Assembly (NCBI RefSeq): GCF_023734775.1
Contig: NZ_AP025732.1
Location: forward strand, 2,548,501-2,612,500
DNA length: 64,000 bases
Origin: Nostoc cf. commune SO-36
Lineage (GTDB): Bacteria; Cyanobacteriota; Cyanobacteriia; Cyanobacteriales; Nostocaceae
Direction: 5' to 3'
A program made the translations under genes and the position numbers. Positions 44,114 through 53,072 of the stretch are shown piece by piece. The notes beneath the pieces were generated by a model that saw only the letters and a program-made list of their open reading frames with translations, was not told the DNA's origin and made no database searches. Positions within the stretch are counted from its first letter, which is position 1, and every line of letters begins with the position of its first letter.

Positions 44114-45416
44114 TTCTTTTAACCACCGGATTTGGATAATTCCATCGTTTATCGCCGTTATATTCCAACACGGAAGTATTAAATAACATTAGTTGTCCAA
44201 TTTCATCTTTACTGACATTTTTAGTTAAACAAACCTGAGCCAAATGAGTATAATGTTCTTCAGGAATAAATCGCTCAAAACTAAATTGTTGCTGTTTAAC
44301 TGCATACTCTATATCTTCCGATATAATTTTTTTATGTTTTCGGGTACTCGCTGTTTGACATGCAGAGCGCATCATTTGCATTAACTGACGCACATGGCCA
44401 CCACTTGCTTTTGCTAGTTCTAATAATTTATGACGACTCTCGAAAATTGCATCAATATCAACCCGTTTTTCAATTACACTTGCTATCGCATCTAAGCCGG
44501 TCTGATTATAATCTAAATCACATTTATGCCGATCAAATTCATAGATATTAATCATCGGCACAATATGAGGATTACCATCAAATTGATTTAGGGGATTTTT
44601 CGGCGAACAAAGAATTGAAATCGGTACTGTATAAATGATTGTACAATTTAATTCCTGCATCTGCGCCGCATAATCAAAGAATAAATGTTCTGCTACTACA
44701 GGAGGAACCCGATCCAAATTATCGAAGATGATGAGTAAACCTTTGCATTCAGGAAATTTCTGGCGTAATTTTGTGTAAGCGTCGCTTAATAACAAATTAG
44801 TATCAGATTTGAGGCGAGATAAATCTTTTTCTAGAGTTTGGCGAATAGTTGTCTTTTGCTTGTCCGAGCCTTTAATTTGCGCCAGCAATTTGACCATTAG
44901 TTTGGCGAGAAATGGCGCTGTAGGGCTGAGAGTTGCCTCTGCCTCAACGTTGACTGATTTTTCGACACTTTGCTCGTTTTCTTGAGTAATGTCTTTAAAC
45001 CATGATTCAAAACTTTTTAATATATCTTGATTAAAAGTTAAACCTAATTTTCGTAATTCAAATTCAACTTGTTTAATCACAATCAAATATAAATCTGTAT
45101 ATCGGGTATCATTAATATCTGTCTCTTCATTCGCTTCCAAATAAATAACCCGATAATTGTCTTCCCAAAGACTCTGAATTTTTTTTAACTCGGTACTTTT
45201 ACCACAACCGCGATGTCCGGTAAATAAAATTGTTGTAAAATCACCTGCTTCTTGAAAATCCAAAATTGTACTAACATTATCAATAGCCGAAGTTTTCCGC
45301 ACCGCCGACAGATCGACATAATACCGTTCCATTTCTGCTGGTTCAAGCGGCTCAACATTACAAGCCAAAAAAGCCGCTTTAAGAGTATTTGCACGCTGAA
45401 AACTTGACTGAGACAT
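44070..45416 (-). CDS. AAA/KAP-like P-loop ATPase, partner of the TPR protein
   Basis: The protein has 448 residues. Walker A is FTGHRGCGKSTELKKIQ near residue 68; Walker B is LLIIFDNLDRVPP near 225. The rest, with GGHVRQLMQMMRSACQTA, is typical of Orc1/KAP-like ATPases. It starts MSQSSFQRANTLKAAFLACN, a usual N-terminus in cyanobacterial copies. It is the first gene of an overlapping pair with the TPR protein. The biological role is unknown; conflict-type or signalling systems use such pairs. Confidence 0.82.
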   Translation of the reverse strand: MSQSSFQRANTLKAAFLACNVEPLEPAEMERYYVDLSAVRKTSAIDNVSTILDFQEAGDFTTILFTGHRGCGKSTELKKIQSLWEDNYRVIYLEANEETDINDTRYTDLYLIVIKQVEFELRKLGLTFNQDILKSFESWFKDITQENEQSVEKSVNVEAEATLSPTAPFLAKLMVKLLAQIKGSDKQKTTIRQTLEKDLSRLKSDTNLLLSDAYTKLRQKFPECKGLLIIFDNLDRVPPVVAEHLFFDYAAQMQELNCTIIYTVPISILCSPKNPLNQFDGNPHIVPMINIYEFDRHKCDLDYNQTGLDAIASVIEKRVDIDAIFESRHKLLELAKASGGHVRQLMQMMRSACQTASTRKHKKIISEDIEYAVKQQQFSFERFIPEEHYTHLAQVCLTKNVSKDEIGQLMLFNTSVLEYNGDKRWNYPNPVVKRNEFFQQALQSAQQQ

Positions 45417-45700
45417 TCTTTTTGCAAGATAACAATCACCAACTTCTAAATTTTAAGCGATCGCCTATCAAATTTAGCAAATACAGCTAGTTGTACATTA
45501 GAGTTGTCGGGAAATAAGACGATAAATTTCTGAAAGCCTTATATAGTAAGCGTTTATAGTATTTCGTACAGGAATGGCTGTAACCTTTAATTAATCGATT
45601 CATTGATGTGCATTTTTGTCAAGACCAGTTTTAATGCTGTTCGGTTAAGGCAAGAGACGCGATGAATCGCCGTCTCTACAATTGATATATTTGCTATCCC

Positions 45701-46828
45701 CTAACTAACAATTCCCAATACAAACTCGCCTTCATTCACAGCCTGATTGGTTGCGACATCATAAACCAATCCATCATGTTGAGCGCAGACATCAATTACA
45801 GTAGGTAACTTACCTTCTTTATTAAAACTGAGAATTTGATACAGCTTGTCTCCAGCTTTGACTTTGCTACCTAATTCGATTCTGGATTGAATCATACCAC
45901 CTGCGATCGCATAATATTTTTTCCGGTTGCTGCTAGATGCAAAAGTCATTTCGTAGGTTTTTGTGTCTTCTGGTAAATTAGAAACTTGTATTACACCTTT
46001 CTGCACTAAATAATTTTTCACACCCCGTACACCTTTAGCGACTGAATCAGGATTCATTTGCATTCCTGAGCCTAATTCCAGTGTCCAAGCTTCCACATCA
46101 AACTTAATTTCTCTACCCAACTCTTTAAAACAAGCTTCTAGTGCTAACCAAGGTTTAATAAAAGCTTCATCAAAAGCATCACCATCATATTTATCAAGCA
46201 ATATTCCAAAATCAAGTAGGAAGTATTTTACACTGTCTTCTCGATTTCGGAAGTAATAAATGTAGTCTAAAGCTTGATTGGTAGAACTGTGTAAATCAAT
46301 TAAGTAGTCTGCGTCTAAACTCAGGTTTTGTAACTTGTAAGCAAAAAGCTCAGTGTAGAGAACACCATTAGAAGAATTAATTTTTTCTAAAGTTTTTGCA
46401 AATTGTTGCTTAATTGTAGTTAGATAATTTTGTCTGACGACCTTTAGATCAATATGAAGTTGAGATTTAGTAAAAGCTACTAAATCATCAGCTTCTTTCT
46501 CGTAGTCCCAAAAGATGCGATTCCAGTCTTTGGCTTCATAAACGCAGTAACGTCCAGGAGAAAAATGATGAGCGCGTTCATTTGTCCCCATTGGATTACA
46601 AACGGGAACTAGCCAAATTTCTCCAGTTAAATCTGTATCATTTATTGTTAGCAAAAACTCAATTAGCTGGTGAATAACGGCATTACCAGCAATTTCTGCA
46701 CCGTGCAGATTAGATTGAATGTAAACCTTTTTACCACGTTGAGCGCCGATGAATTTGTATACTTGTAAGTAGAGGCGATCGCCCGAAGCCATTTGACGTA
46801 ATACAATACTTTCAATAACTGGCAGCAT
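45701..46828 (-). CDS. Succinylglutamate desuccinylase/aspartoacylase family deacylase
   Basis: This 375-residue M14-like zinc hydrolase has the zinc motif HGAEIAGN (H-x-x-E) in NLHGAEIAGNAVIHQL and the third ligand in LIDLHSSTNQAL. Catalytic Glu is probably in WTLELGSGMQMN. The C-terminal beta domain (GLVYDVATNQAVNEGEFVLG) is also typical. Family members cleave N-acyl amino acids. The substrate is not defined by sequence. Confidence 0.88.
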   Translation of the reverse strand: MLPVIESIVLRQMASGDRLYLQVYKFIGAQRGKKVYIQSNLHGAEIAGNAVIHQLIEFLLTINDTDLTGEIWLVPVCNPMGTNERAHHFSPGRYCVYEAKDWNRIFWDYEKEADDLVAFTKSQLHIDLKVVRQNYLTTIKQQFAKTLEKINSSNGVLYTELFAYKLQNLSLDADYLIDLHSSTNQALDYIYYFRNREDSVKYFLLDFGILLDKYDGDAFDEAFIKPWLALEACFKELGREIKFDVEAWTLELGSGMQMNPDSVAKGVRGVKNYLVQKGVIQVSNLPEDTKTYEMTFASSSNRKKYYAIAGGMIQSRIELGSKVKAGDKLYQILSFNKEGKLPTVIDVCAQHDGLVYDVATNQAVNEGEFVLGIVS

Positions 46829-47192
46829 GAAATAACTCAGTGATGATTTGAGTAAATTATCGCTGTATCTGTACTGGATTAAAAAAGGACTTACACAAAT
46901 TATCTCTCAAACTCTGATTTCTCCGTGCCCTCTGTGCCTCTGTGGTTCGTTATTCCGTAACTCGTGCGTAAGTCCTATAAAACTCTAACCCAATAAAATA
47001 ATCAGCTAAGGGACATCCAAGAAATAAATTATCCAAATGAACGAACCACAGAGACGCAGAGAACACAGAGACAGGAGAAATAGAGAAGATTTTTGAGTCA
47101 GTTTTAGGATATTTTTTTATTTGCAAATCCCTAACCTCTGCGTGAATGACTAGGATAAGGTAACATCACATTAACCAGTGTTGGCAGTAGCT
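46829..47192. repeat. Spacer with inverted 'CTCTGTG' repeat arms
   Basis: Arms at 46921-46955 (CCTCTGTGCCTCTGTGGTTC) and, inverted, 47040-47070 (GAACCACAGAGACGCAGAGA) bracket about 90 bases. No gene was seen. The promoters of the divergent deacylase and CHAT genes lie here. Confidence 0.6.
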
Positions 47193-50100
47193 ATGGCGCA
47201 AAATTGGTTGCGGATTACGCATCAAAACGATAAAATCCAACTTTCTTGGCAACGCGGATATGAAAGTCCTCGTTTTGCGTCAGAAGTCACCTTCCAGCAA
47301 CCCTTCGATGAAGAAAATGCGGCTGAGTTGCGCTGGTATTTAGAAGATTATCTAAAGTTTCCTTACGGGATTTATCCAGATAACGCTGTAAAAATTGAAC
47401 AAAAATTACAGCATTGGGGACAACAGCTATTTGAGCTAGTATTTCGCAGTACAGAGAAAGGAAGAGAGTTTTTTCAGGAAGCGACACGGGAAGGGCTAGA
47501 TAACTGTGAACTGGGCATCATTTCTGATAACGCCGAAGTGCTGAATTTGCCTTGGGAGTTGCTATATTCCCCCGATTATCAATTTCTTGCACCTTCACTG
47601 GCGGGAATATATCGCAGTCTCAGCAGTCAGGGCGTAAAAGCACCATTGCCAGCAATGCCCGATGACCAACTGAATATTTTACTAGTTATTGCGCGTCCTT
47701 ACGATCAGCAAGACGTTGGGTTTAAAACCATTGCCCGTCCCCTGCTGGCGGCGCTGCAACCGATACGTCAGCGAGTCAATCTTAAGGTATTGCGTCCCCC
47801 TAGTTTGAAAGCATTTGAAGCGGAACTGCAAGCGAATAAGGGTTTTTATCATATCGTCCATTTTGATGGACATGGAAATTTTGACAGCGAGACACAGGGA
47901 GTTTTAGTCTTTGAGGATGAACAGGGAAATGAGCAAGCTGTCAGTGCTAGGGAAATTGCCCAATATTTGACAGATTGTCGCGTACCAATTTTTGTACTGA
48001 ATGCTTGCAAGTCTGGACAAGTAGGCGAAGAAGCTTTTTCTTCTGTAGCGGGACAGTTGGTGAAGTTGGGGGCTAAGGGTGTGGTAGCGATGGCGTATTC
48101 AGTTTACGCCAAAGGTGCAGAACATTTTATTGGGCGGTTGTATGGGGAATTAGTCAGGGGAGAGTGTATCGCCACAGCCGTTGCAGCAGGGCGTAAGTCC
48201 ATGTCTATTGACAAAATGCGCCCCAGTCCCAAAGGAAATTTACCTTTACAAGATTGGCTTGTGCCGGTGTTGTATCAGCAGGAACCTTACACGCCTTTTG
48301 TTCCTAAAAAGACAGCACCCAGTTTTGCCGATTTGATGGCGCAAACAGACAACACCCCAGAAAGTAGCAAAGCTGTAAGTTTACCTGATGAAAGCGCATT
48401 CGGTTTTATTGGGCGAGATTATGAGATTTTGCGTTTAGAGAGAGCATTTCGGCAAAATCATCTGGTTTTAGTGCAGGGAATGGGCGGCGTTGGTAAAACT
48501 GAGTTAGCCGCAGGTTTCGCCCGGTGGTTAAATGACACTCAAGGACGTACAGGCGGTATGTTCTTCACCTCCTTTGAACAGGGCGCGGGGTTGAGTCAGG
48601 TAATTAACCAAATTGGTAGGGCGTTAGGAGGTGAGAGATTTTCCCAAATGATGCCAGATAAGCAAGAAGATGTCGTGTGGCAATATCTGCAAACTAATTC
48701 TTGCTTGTTGATTTGGGATAACTTTGAACCTGTCAACGGTTTCCCTACGGGGAATGAACCATTATTGAGTGAGGAAGAAAGAAACAAGCTGAAGCGGTTT
48801 CTTAAAGAATTGCGGGGTGGTAAATCTTGGGTATTAATTACCAGTCGCCGCGAAGAACCTTGGTTGGATTGTGGGTATAGTTTAATCAATTTGCGGGGGT
48901 TGTCTGAAGCGGATGCCCAAGAGTTAGCCGCGAAGATTTTGCAAACGGTGGGTGTAGAGAGAAAGAACCTACCAGCAGAGTATTTGGAATTGTTGAAATT
49001 GTTGGGGGGACATCCCTTGTCTTTGCGGGTGGTGTTGCCGCATTTAAAGACACAGACACCTGTGCAGTTAATTGAGGCGTTGCGGCGGGGATTGGATACT
49101 TTTAGGGGACAGGAGGAAGAAGGGAGAGAAAAATCTCTTACTGTGTCGTTGGATTATTCCTTTGCTAAGTTGTCGGAGAAGGCGCAGCGACATTTACCGT
49201 TTTTGGCTCTCTTTTGTGAACGGGTGGATGTTGAGACGTTTAATAAGTTTTTGAATATTGATGATGACCCTATAGATTTGAAACAGGCATATCAAGCTTT
49301 GTTTGAGGAAAATTTGAAAACAGAGGATTGGCTAAAAATTCTTCATGAAGCAAGCGAAGTAGGTATATTAGAATATCTTGGTCAAACCATCTACAAAATT
49401 CATCCTGCCCTGCCTTGGTATCTGCGCCAAAAATTACTTGTATCTAAAACTGCAAAGGAGGTAACTCAACTAGAGAAAAAGTTGCTTATTTTATATATGT
49501 TTTTAGCTGCGGCGAATGACCCAGAAAAAAATGGTAATGCTGAGTGGGCAATTAGAATACTGCTAATTGAAGAGCCAAATTTACTACAAAATTTGCGACT
49601 TGCAGAACAACAGCAAGAATGGTATCCCGCACTGAAGATTTTAAGAGCTTTGGGTCAAGTGTATGATATTCAAGGTTTTTCAACAGAATTTAGGTCATTG
49701 CGACAACGGGCACTGAGTCAAGTAGGAACAACCTTGGCAGAAGCAAAAACAAAAGGTCAAGAAGCTTTTGACTTCTGGATGTATCTACGTGGGATGGACG
49801 CTGTTGAAGAAGTTAGACTAGGCAAACCGGAGATAGCCAAGAAAATCCATCAAGAAATTTTGGGTGGACTTACTGCATTAAATGATTTGTCCAAGAATGA
49901 TGATATTGCTGTTGCTAATTATAATTTAGGTCTAGCAGCAAGAGAAGAGAGAGATTTTGATGGAGCTTTTCTCTACTACCAAAACGCCCTAGTCTTTTTT
50001 GAAAATGCTGCTGATTTTTACAATGTTGCTGGCGTGTATTATGAGCTTGGTATTACTGCAAGAATGCAATGCAATTTTGAGCTAGCAACTCAATATTACC

Positions 50101-50789
50101 AAAAAGCTTTTCACATTTACCAAGATTACCCTGACTTATATAGAATTGCAGGAATTTATCAAGAAATGGGTGTATTAGCAGTATATGAAAATGATTACAC
50201 TCAGGCAGTTATGAATTATAAAAAGGCTCTACGGATTGTTGAAGACTTTGGAGATTATGACTTCGCTGCTGGAATATATCATCAACTAGGTCAGGCTGCA
50301 CAGAAACAAAAAGATTTTGAGAATGCCAAGGTTTACTATAAAAAATCAATGCAGATTTATGAAGACGAGAATAATTTGTATCAAGCTTCAGATGAGTATC
50401 ATAGTCTAGGAGAAATTGCAAAATTACAAAAAAAATACTCAGAAGCAATAGCCTATTTCCAAAAAAGTTTTGAGATTCAGTTTTCTTTGGAAAATTGGTA
50501 CAAAGTAGCAGGAACGCTAACTGAATGGGGTGAAGTTTTAGAAATTCAAGGTAAGCTTAATGAAGCATTAAAAATTTATTTGCAAGCTTTTGCTATTGAT
50601 ACTCAACATAACATTAAGGAGATTGGTTCCTCGGAATGGATTCATTCAGAACTCAAGGCTGTAGGAAGAATTTTGAATCAAGTGGAAACTAGTCAGTTCA
50701 AAGAAATTTGGCAAGATGTTATGGGTAAAGAATGCCCGCAGTGGATAATTTTGGCAATTCAAGCAGTAAGTCAAGCAAACCAGAAATGA
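47193..50789 (+). CDS. CHAT protease - NB-ARC - TPR STAND protein
   Basis: The protein has 1198 residues from ATG 47193; a TTG at 47178 would add five. The caspase-like CHAT domain (about 80-370) has catalytic His in HIVHFDGHGNF (near 225) and Cys in VLNACKSGQ (near 272). The NB-ARC ATPase follows: Walker A LVQGMGGVGKTELAAGF near 430 and Walker B CLLIWDNFEPV near 508. Residues about 900-1150 are tetratricopeptide repeats (YYQKAFHIYQDYPDLYRIAG). The layout is that of signal-transduction ATPases that trigger programmed death or anti-phage immunity. The protease site looks active. Confidence 0.88.
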   Translation: MAQNWLRITHQNDKIQLSWQRGYESPRFASEVTFQQPFDEENAAELRWYLEDYLKFPYGIYPDNAVKIEQKLQHWGQQLFELVFRSTEKGREFFQEATREGLDNCELGIISDNAEVLNLPWELLYSPDYQFLAPSLAGIYRSLSSQGVKAPLPAMPDDQLNILLVIARPYDQQDVGFKTIARPLLAALQPIRQRVNLKVLRPPSLKAFEAELQANKGFYHIVHFDGHGNFDSETQGVLVFEDEQGNEQAVSAREIAQYLTDCRVPIFVLNACKSGQVGEEAFSSVAGQLVKLGAKGVVAMAYSVYAKGAEHFIGRLYGELVRGECIATAVAAGRKSMSIDKMRPSPKGNLPLQDWLVPVLYQQEPYTPFVPKKTAPSFADLMAQTDNTPESSKAVSLPDESAFGFIGRDYEILRLERAFRQNHLVLVQGMGGVGKTELAAGFARWLNDTQGRTGGMFFTSFEQGAGLSQVINQIGRALGGERFSQMMPDKQEDVVWQYLQTNSCLLIWDNFEPVNGFPTGNEPLLSEEERNKLKRFLKELRGGKSWVLITSRREEPWLDCGYSLINLRGLSEADAQELAAKILQTVGVERKNLPAEYLELLKLLGGHPLSLRVVLPHLKTQTPVQLIEALRRGLDTFRGQEEEGREKSLTVSLDYSFAKLSEKAQRHLPFLALFCERVDVETFNKFLNIDDDPIDLKQAYQALFEENLKTEDWLKILHEASEVGILEYLGQTIYKIHPALPWYLRQKLLVSKTAKEVTQLEKKLLILYMFLAAANDPEKNGNAEWAIRILLIEEPNLLQNLRLAEQQQEWYPALKILRALGQVYDIQGFSTEFRSLRQRALSQVGTTLAEAKTKGQEAFDFWMYLRGMDAVEEVRLGKPEIAKKIHQEILGGLTALNDLSKNDDIAVANYNLGLAAREERDFDGAFLYYQNALVFFENAADFYNVAGVYYELGITARMQCNFELATQYYQKAFHIYQDYPDLYRIAGIYQEMGVLAVYENDYTQAVMNYKKALRIVEDFGDYDFAAGIYHQLGQAAQKQKDFENAKVYYKKSMQIYEDENNLYQASDEYHSLGEIAKLQKKYSEAIAYFQKSFEIQFSLENWYKVAGTLTEWGEVLEIQGKLNEALKIYLQAFAIDTQHNIKEIGSSEWIHSELKAVGRILNQVETSQFKEIWQDVMGKECPQWIILAIQAVSQANQK

Positions 50790-51243
50790 CATCAAAACTC
50801 AATTAACTAAAGTAATAAACAATTTGGGCAGCGCAAGATAGCCTATAAACATAGTTGTAGGAAAGAGATTGGGAATGGAGAGATCGGGTGTAATGTAAAA
50901 TTTATTACTAACGTCAAATCATTCATAAGTTTTATTTAAGCATTGCTTGCGATCGCACAGATTGCACTACCCTAAAGAGCGATCGCACAAGCTTTTGTCA
51001 AAAAGTTGTAACCTTAAGCCTTAATCTTATGATGCTGGTGATTAATGTTGTAACGTTAAGCCTTAAGGTTATAGCGTTAAGTCTTAAGGTTATAGCGTTA
51101 AGTCTTAAGGTTATAGCGTTAAGCCTTAAGGTTATAAGGTTAAGCCTTAAGGTTACAGCATTAAGCCTTAATGTTATAGCGTTAAGACTTAATGTTGTAA
51201 TGTTGGTGACGACAAGACATTCATTTATAACTGCGATCAAAGT
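50790..51243. repeat. 21-bp tandem repeat array upstream of a PIN module
   Basis: From about 51006 to 51200, eight to nine units of roughly 21 bp run in tandem, consensus GTTAAGCCTTAAGGTTATAG. Each holds the palindrome CCTTAAGG. Both strands stay open across the array (LRLNAIT and LSLKVIA repeats), but this is a repeat artefact. The array ends about 45 bases before the antitoxin gene. The remaining 200 bases show HIP1 sites and nothing else. Confidence 0.8.
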
Positions 51244-51516
51244 ATGCAAGCCTACAAGCTGAACGCCACAATTGACGAATCAGGTCATTTAATTATTGAC
51301 GAACCTCTAAATATTGCTCCTGGAAAAGTGGAAGTGATTATTTTGCAGCCAGTTCCATCCTTGGAAACTTCTACTGAGTCACAGCCAGAAAAGCCGAGAA
51401 GAAAGTCTAAAGTCAAAGCATTTGAAGGTTTATTTGAAAATGCCCCACCGACACCACCAGACTTTGACCCAGACCAAGCCAGATGGGAAGCTTTAAAGGA
51501 GAAACATAATCTGTGA
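51244..51516 (+). CDS. Antitoxin-like protein of a PIN module
   Basis: The protein has 90 residues. The N-terminus, MQAYKLNATIDESGHLIIDE, has an AbrB/SpoVT-like swapped-hairpin pattern (P-L-N-I-A-P-G-K-V-E-V). A basic linker and an acidic C-terminal tail (QARWEALKEKHNL) that would neutralise the toxin follow. Its stop overlaps the PIN gene start (GTGA). Confidence 0.8.
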   Translation: MQAYKLNATIDESGHLIIDEPLNIAPGKVEVIILQPVPSLETSTESQPEKPRRKSKVKAFEGLFENAPPTPPDFDPDQARWEALKEKHNL

Positions 51517-51932
51517 AAATCTTGTTAGACACCAACATCATTGTAGATGATGCCCTTGAGCGTGAACCTTTCCTAGAGGCAAGCGAACAAGTGTTGGTGC
51601 TAGTTGAGCAAGGACAGGTAGAAGGTTATATTTCCGCTTCAACTTTTAGTGATTTGTATTACATCATCCGTAGGGCAAGAGGTCGAGAGTGGACACTTAC
51701 TTATTTAAAGCAGTTGGTCAACTTTTGCTGTGTTGCTACCGTAGACAGTACCGCAATCAACATGGCACTAAACCTTAACTTTAGAGATTTTGAAGACGCT
51801 ATTCAATACAGCGCTGCGGTACTCAATCACTTCGATGCTATTATTACTCGCAACCCTAGAGATTTTCCAGTTGCTACTCCCAGAATTATCACACCTGAAG
51901 AATTGATTCAGGAACTAACAAATACTCCATAA
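51513..51932 (+). CDS. PIN-domain toxin (VapC-like)
   Basis: The protein has 139 residues starting at GTG 51513 (MKILLDTNIIVDDAL). Acidic PIN residues are Asp in LLDTN, Glu/Asp in RDFEDAIQYSAA and Asp in ITRNPRDF. It is probably an RNase controlled by the overlapping antitoxin. This module lies directly behind a 21-bp tandem array. Confidence 0.88.
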   Translation: MKILLDTNIIVDDALEREPFLEASEQVLVLVEQGQVEGYISASTFSDLYYIIRRARGREWTLTYLKQLVNFCCVATVDSTAINMALNLNFRDFEDAIQYSAAVLNHFDAIITRNPRDFPVATPRIITPEELIQELTNTP

Positions 51933-51951
51933 ATATATTAAGTCAAATATA

Positions 51952-52389
51952 ATGAATGCCCAATTAACCCCTGTTGAAATCCAAGAACTTCAGCAACTTC
52001 TGCCTAACGACACCCCAGCGCAACAAGCGCTTACTACCTTGCAACAACATAATGGCAATCTAGAAAGCACTTTTGATGCACTTTGGCAAGAGAAAGTCGG
52101 CAAAACAGATTATAGTAAGGGCAAAAAATCTCTCTTACAACTCACCCTCAATGAAATCCGCGTGGAAATCTGTGGTGATGATGGTTTACAGGGCAAAATT
52201 AAAGAATACACCAAGAACCCTGGTAGTGCTTCTCTGCTCAATAGTATTATTGGCTCACTGGTGGCAGTTGCAGCAGTAAATGGAATACCGATGGATGGTG
52301 CGATCGCCACAATTGTCGTATTATATATTTTGAAAATTGGAATAAACGTTTACTGTAAATATACTGAACCAGATAGCCAGCTAGAGTAA
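51952..52389 (+). CDS. UBA-like domain protein with a membrane segment
   Basis: The protein has 145 residues. Residues 5-50 (VEIQELQQLLPNDTPAQQAL TTLQQHNGNLESTFDALWQE) read as three short helices with the N-G-x-L-x-x-x-F-x-x-L-W pattern of UBA/CUE-like domains, rare in bacteria. After a charged middle (residues 55-95) comes a hydrophobic C-terminal region of one or two membrane helices (LLNSIIGSLVAVAAVNGIPM, then IATIVVLYILKIGINVY). It lies 19 bases behind the PIN toxin and may be co-transcribed. No function is known. Confidence 0.6.
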   Translation: MNAQLTPVEIQELQQLLPNDTPAQQALTTLQQHNGNLESTFDALWQEKVGKTDYSKGKKSLLQLTLNEIRVEICGDDGLQGKIKEYTKNPGSASLLNSIIGSLVAVAAVNGIPMDGAIATIVVLYILKIGINVYCKYTEPDSQLE

Positions 52390-52409
52390 GGGTAAAAATA
52401 ATATTGTAC

Positions 52410-52430
52410 AGACGCGATTAATTGCGTCTC
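52410..52430. repeat. Palindromic repeat between convergent genes
   Basis: AGACGCGATTAATTGCGTCT, a one-base variant of the dispersed palindrome, lies between the UBA-like gene and the phosphatase gene that converge here. Confidence 0.65.
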
Positions 52431-52433
52431 CCC

Positions 52434-53072
52434 TCACGTTCCCGGTAAATTTAGCAATCGTTCATCCAAATGACTACGGTCTGCTAAAACCTTTACCAGC
52501 GGCCCATGTGAACTAAATTCCACAACACTGACCGAAGCCACAGGGCATCCCAAACGAAAACGGAAGCGTCCCACGTCAATTCCCAGAAAACTACACAAAA
52601 GAATTCTGATAGTTGCCTTGTGAGAAACGACTAAAACATTTCCACTCGTGTAATTTTGCTTGATTTCTTCAATTACCTGCAAGGCGCGAGAAGCGATTGT
52701 AACCGCCATTTCCCCACCAGTTGGCCCATTCCAAGCCGGATCTGCTGACCAGCGAATATAATCATCGTGATATTCACGGCTAATTATTTCTGGCGTTTTT
52801 CCTTCCCACTTACCATAGTTGATTTCTTTTAAACCATCTCTAAGTTGTGGTTTTATCTTTATTGCTTCACACAAAGGTTTTGCTGTCAATACAGTTCGCC
52901 GCATCGGACTACAAAATATTGCTGTCCAATCCTTAGAAGTATATGCCTCAGCAAAAGCCTTTGCCATCTCCAACCCTTCTGGGGTAAGTTCTGAGTCTAT
53001 GGAACCGCAAAAGGAATTATTGCGACTGCATTCTGTCTGTCCGTGACGGAGAAAATAAAGAGTTAGGCTCAC
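52434..53072 (-). CDS. Histidine phosphatase (phosphoglycerate mutase-like)
   Basis: The protein has 212 residues. The catalytic motif is LYFLRHGQTECSRNNSFCGS (RHG), with Glu in DGLKEINYGKWEGK and the second His in VLVVSHKATIRILL. It is a cofactor-dependent branch member, but phosphoglycerate mutase, a phosphatase and related roles (for example 2-carboxy-arabinitol phosphatase-type) cannot be separated. It converges with the UBA-like gene. Confidence 0.88.
   Translation of the reverse strand: MSLTLYFLRHGQTECSRNNSFCGSIDSELTPEGLEMAKAFAEAYTSKDWTAIFCSPMRRTVLTAKPLCEAIKIKPQLRDGLKEINYGKWEGKTPEIISREYHDDYIRWSADPAWNGPTGGEMAVTIASRALQVIEEIKQNYTSGNVLVVSHKATIRILLCSFLGIDVGRFRFRLGCPVASVSVVEFSSHGPLVKVLADRSHLDERLLNLPGT

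Noticed and set aside
51000..51250. Open frames on both strands through the 21-bp array
   Set aside because: A 21-bp repeat keeps all frames open by its length. The translation is simple LRLNAIT-type repetition, so this is not a gene.
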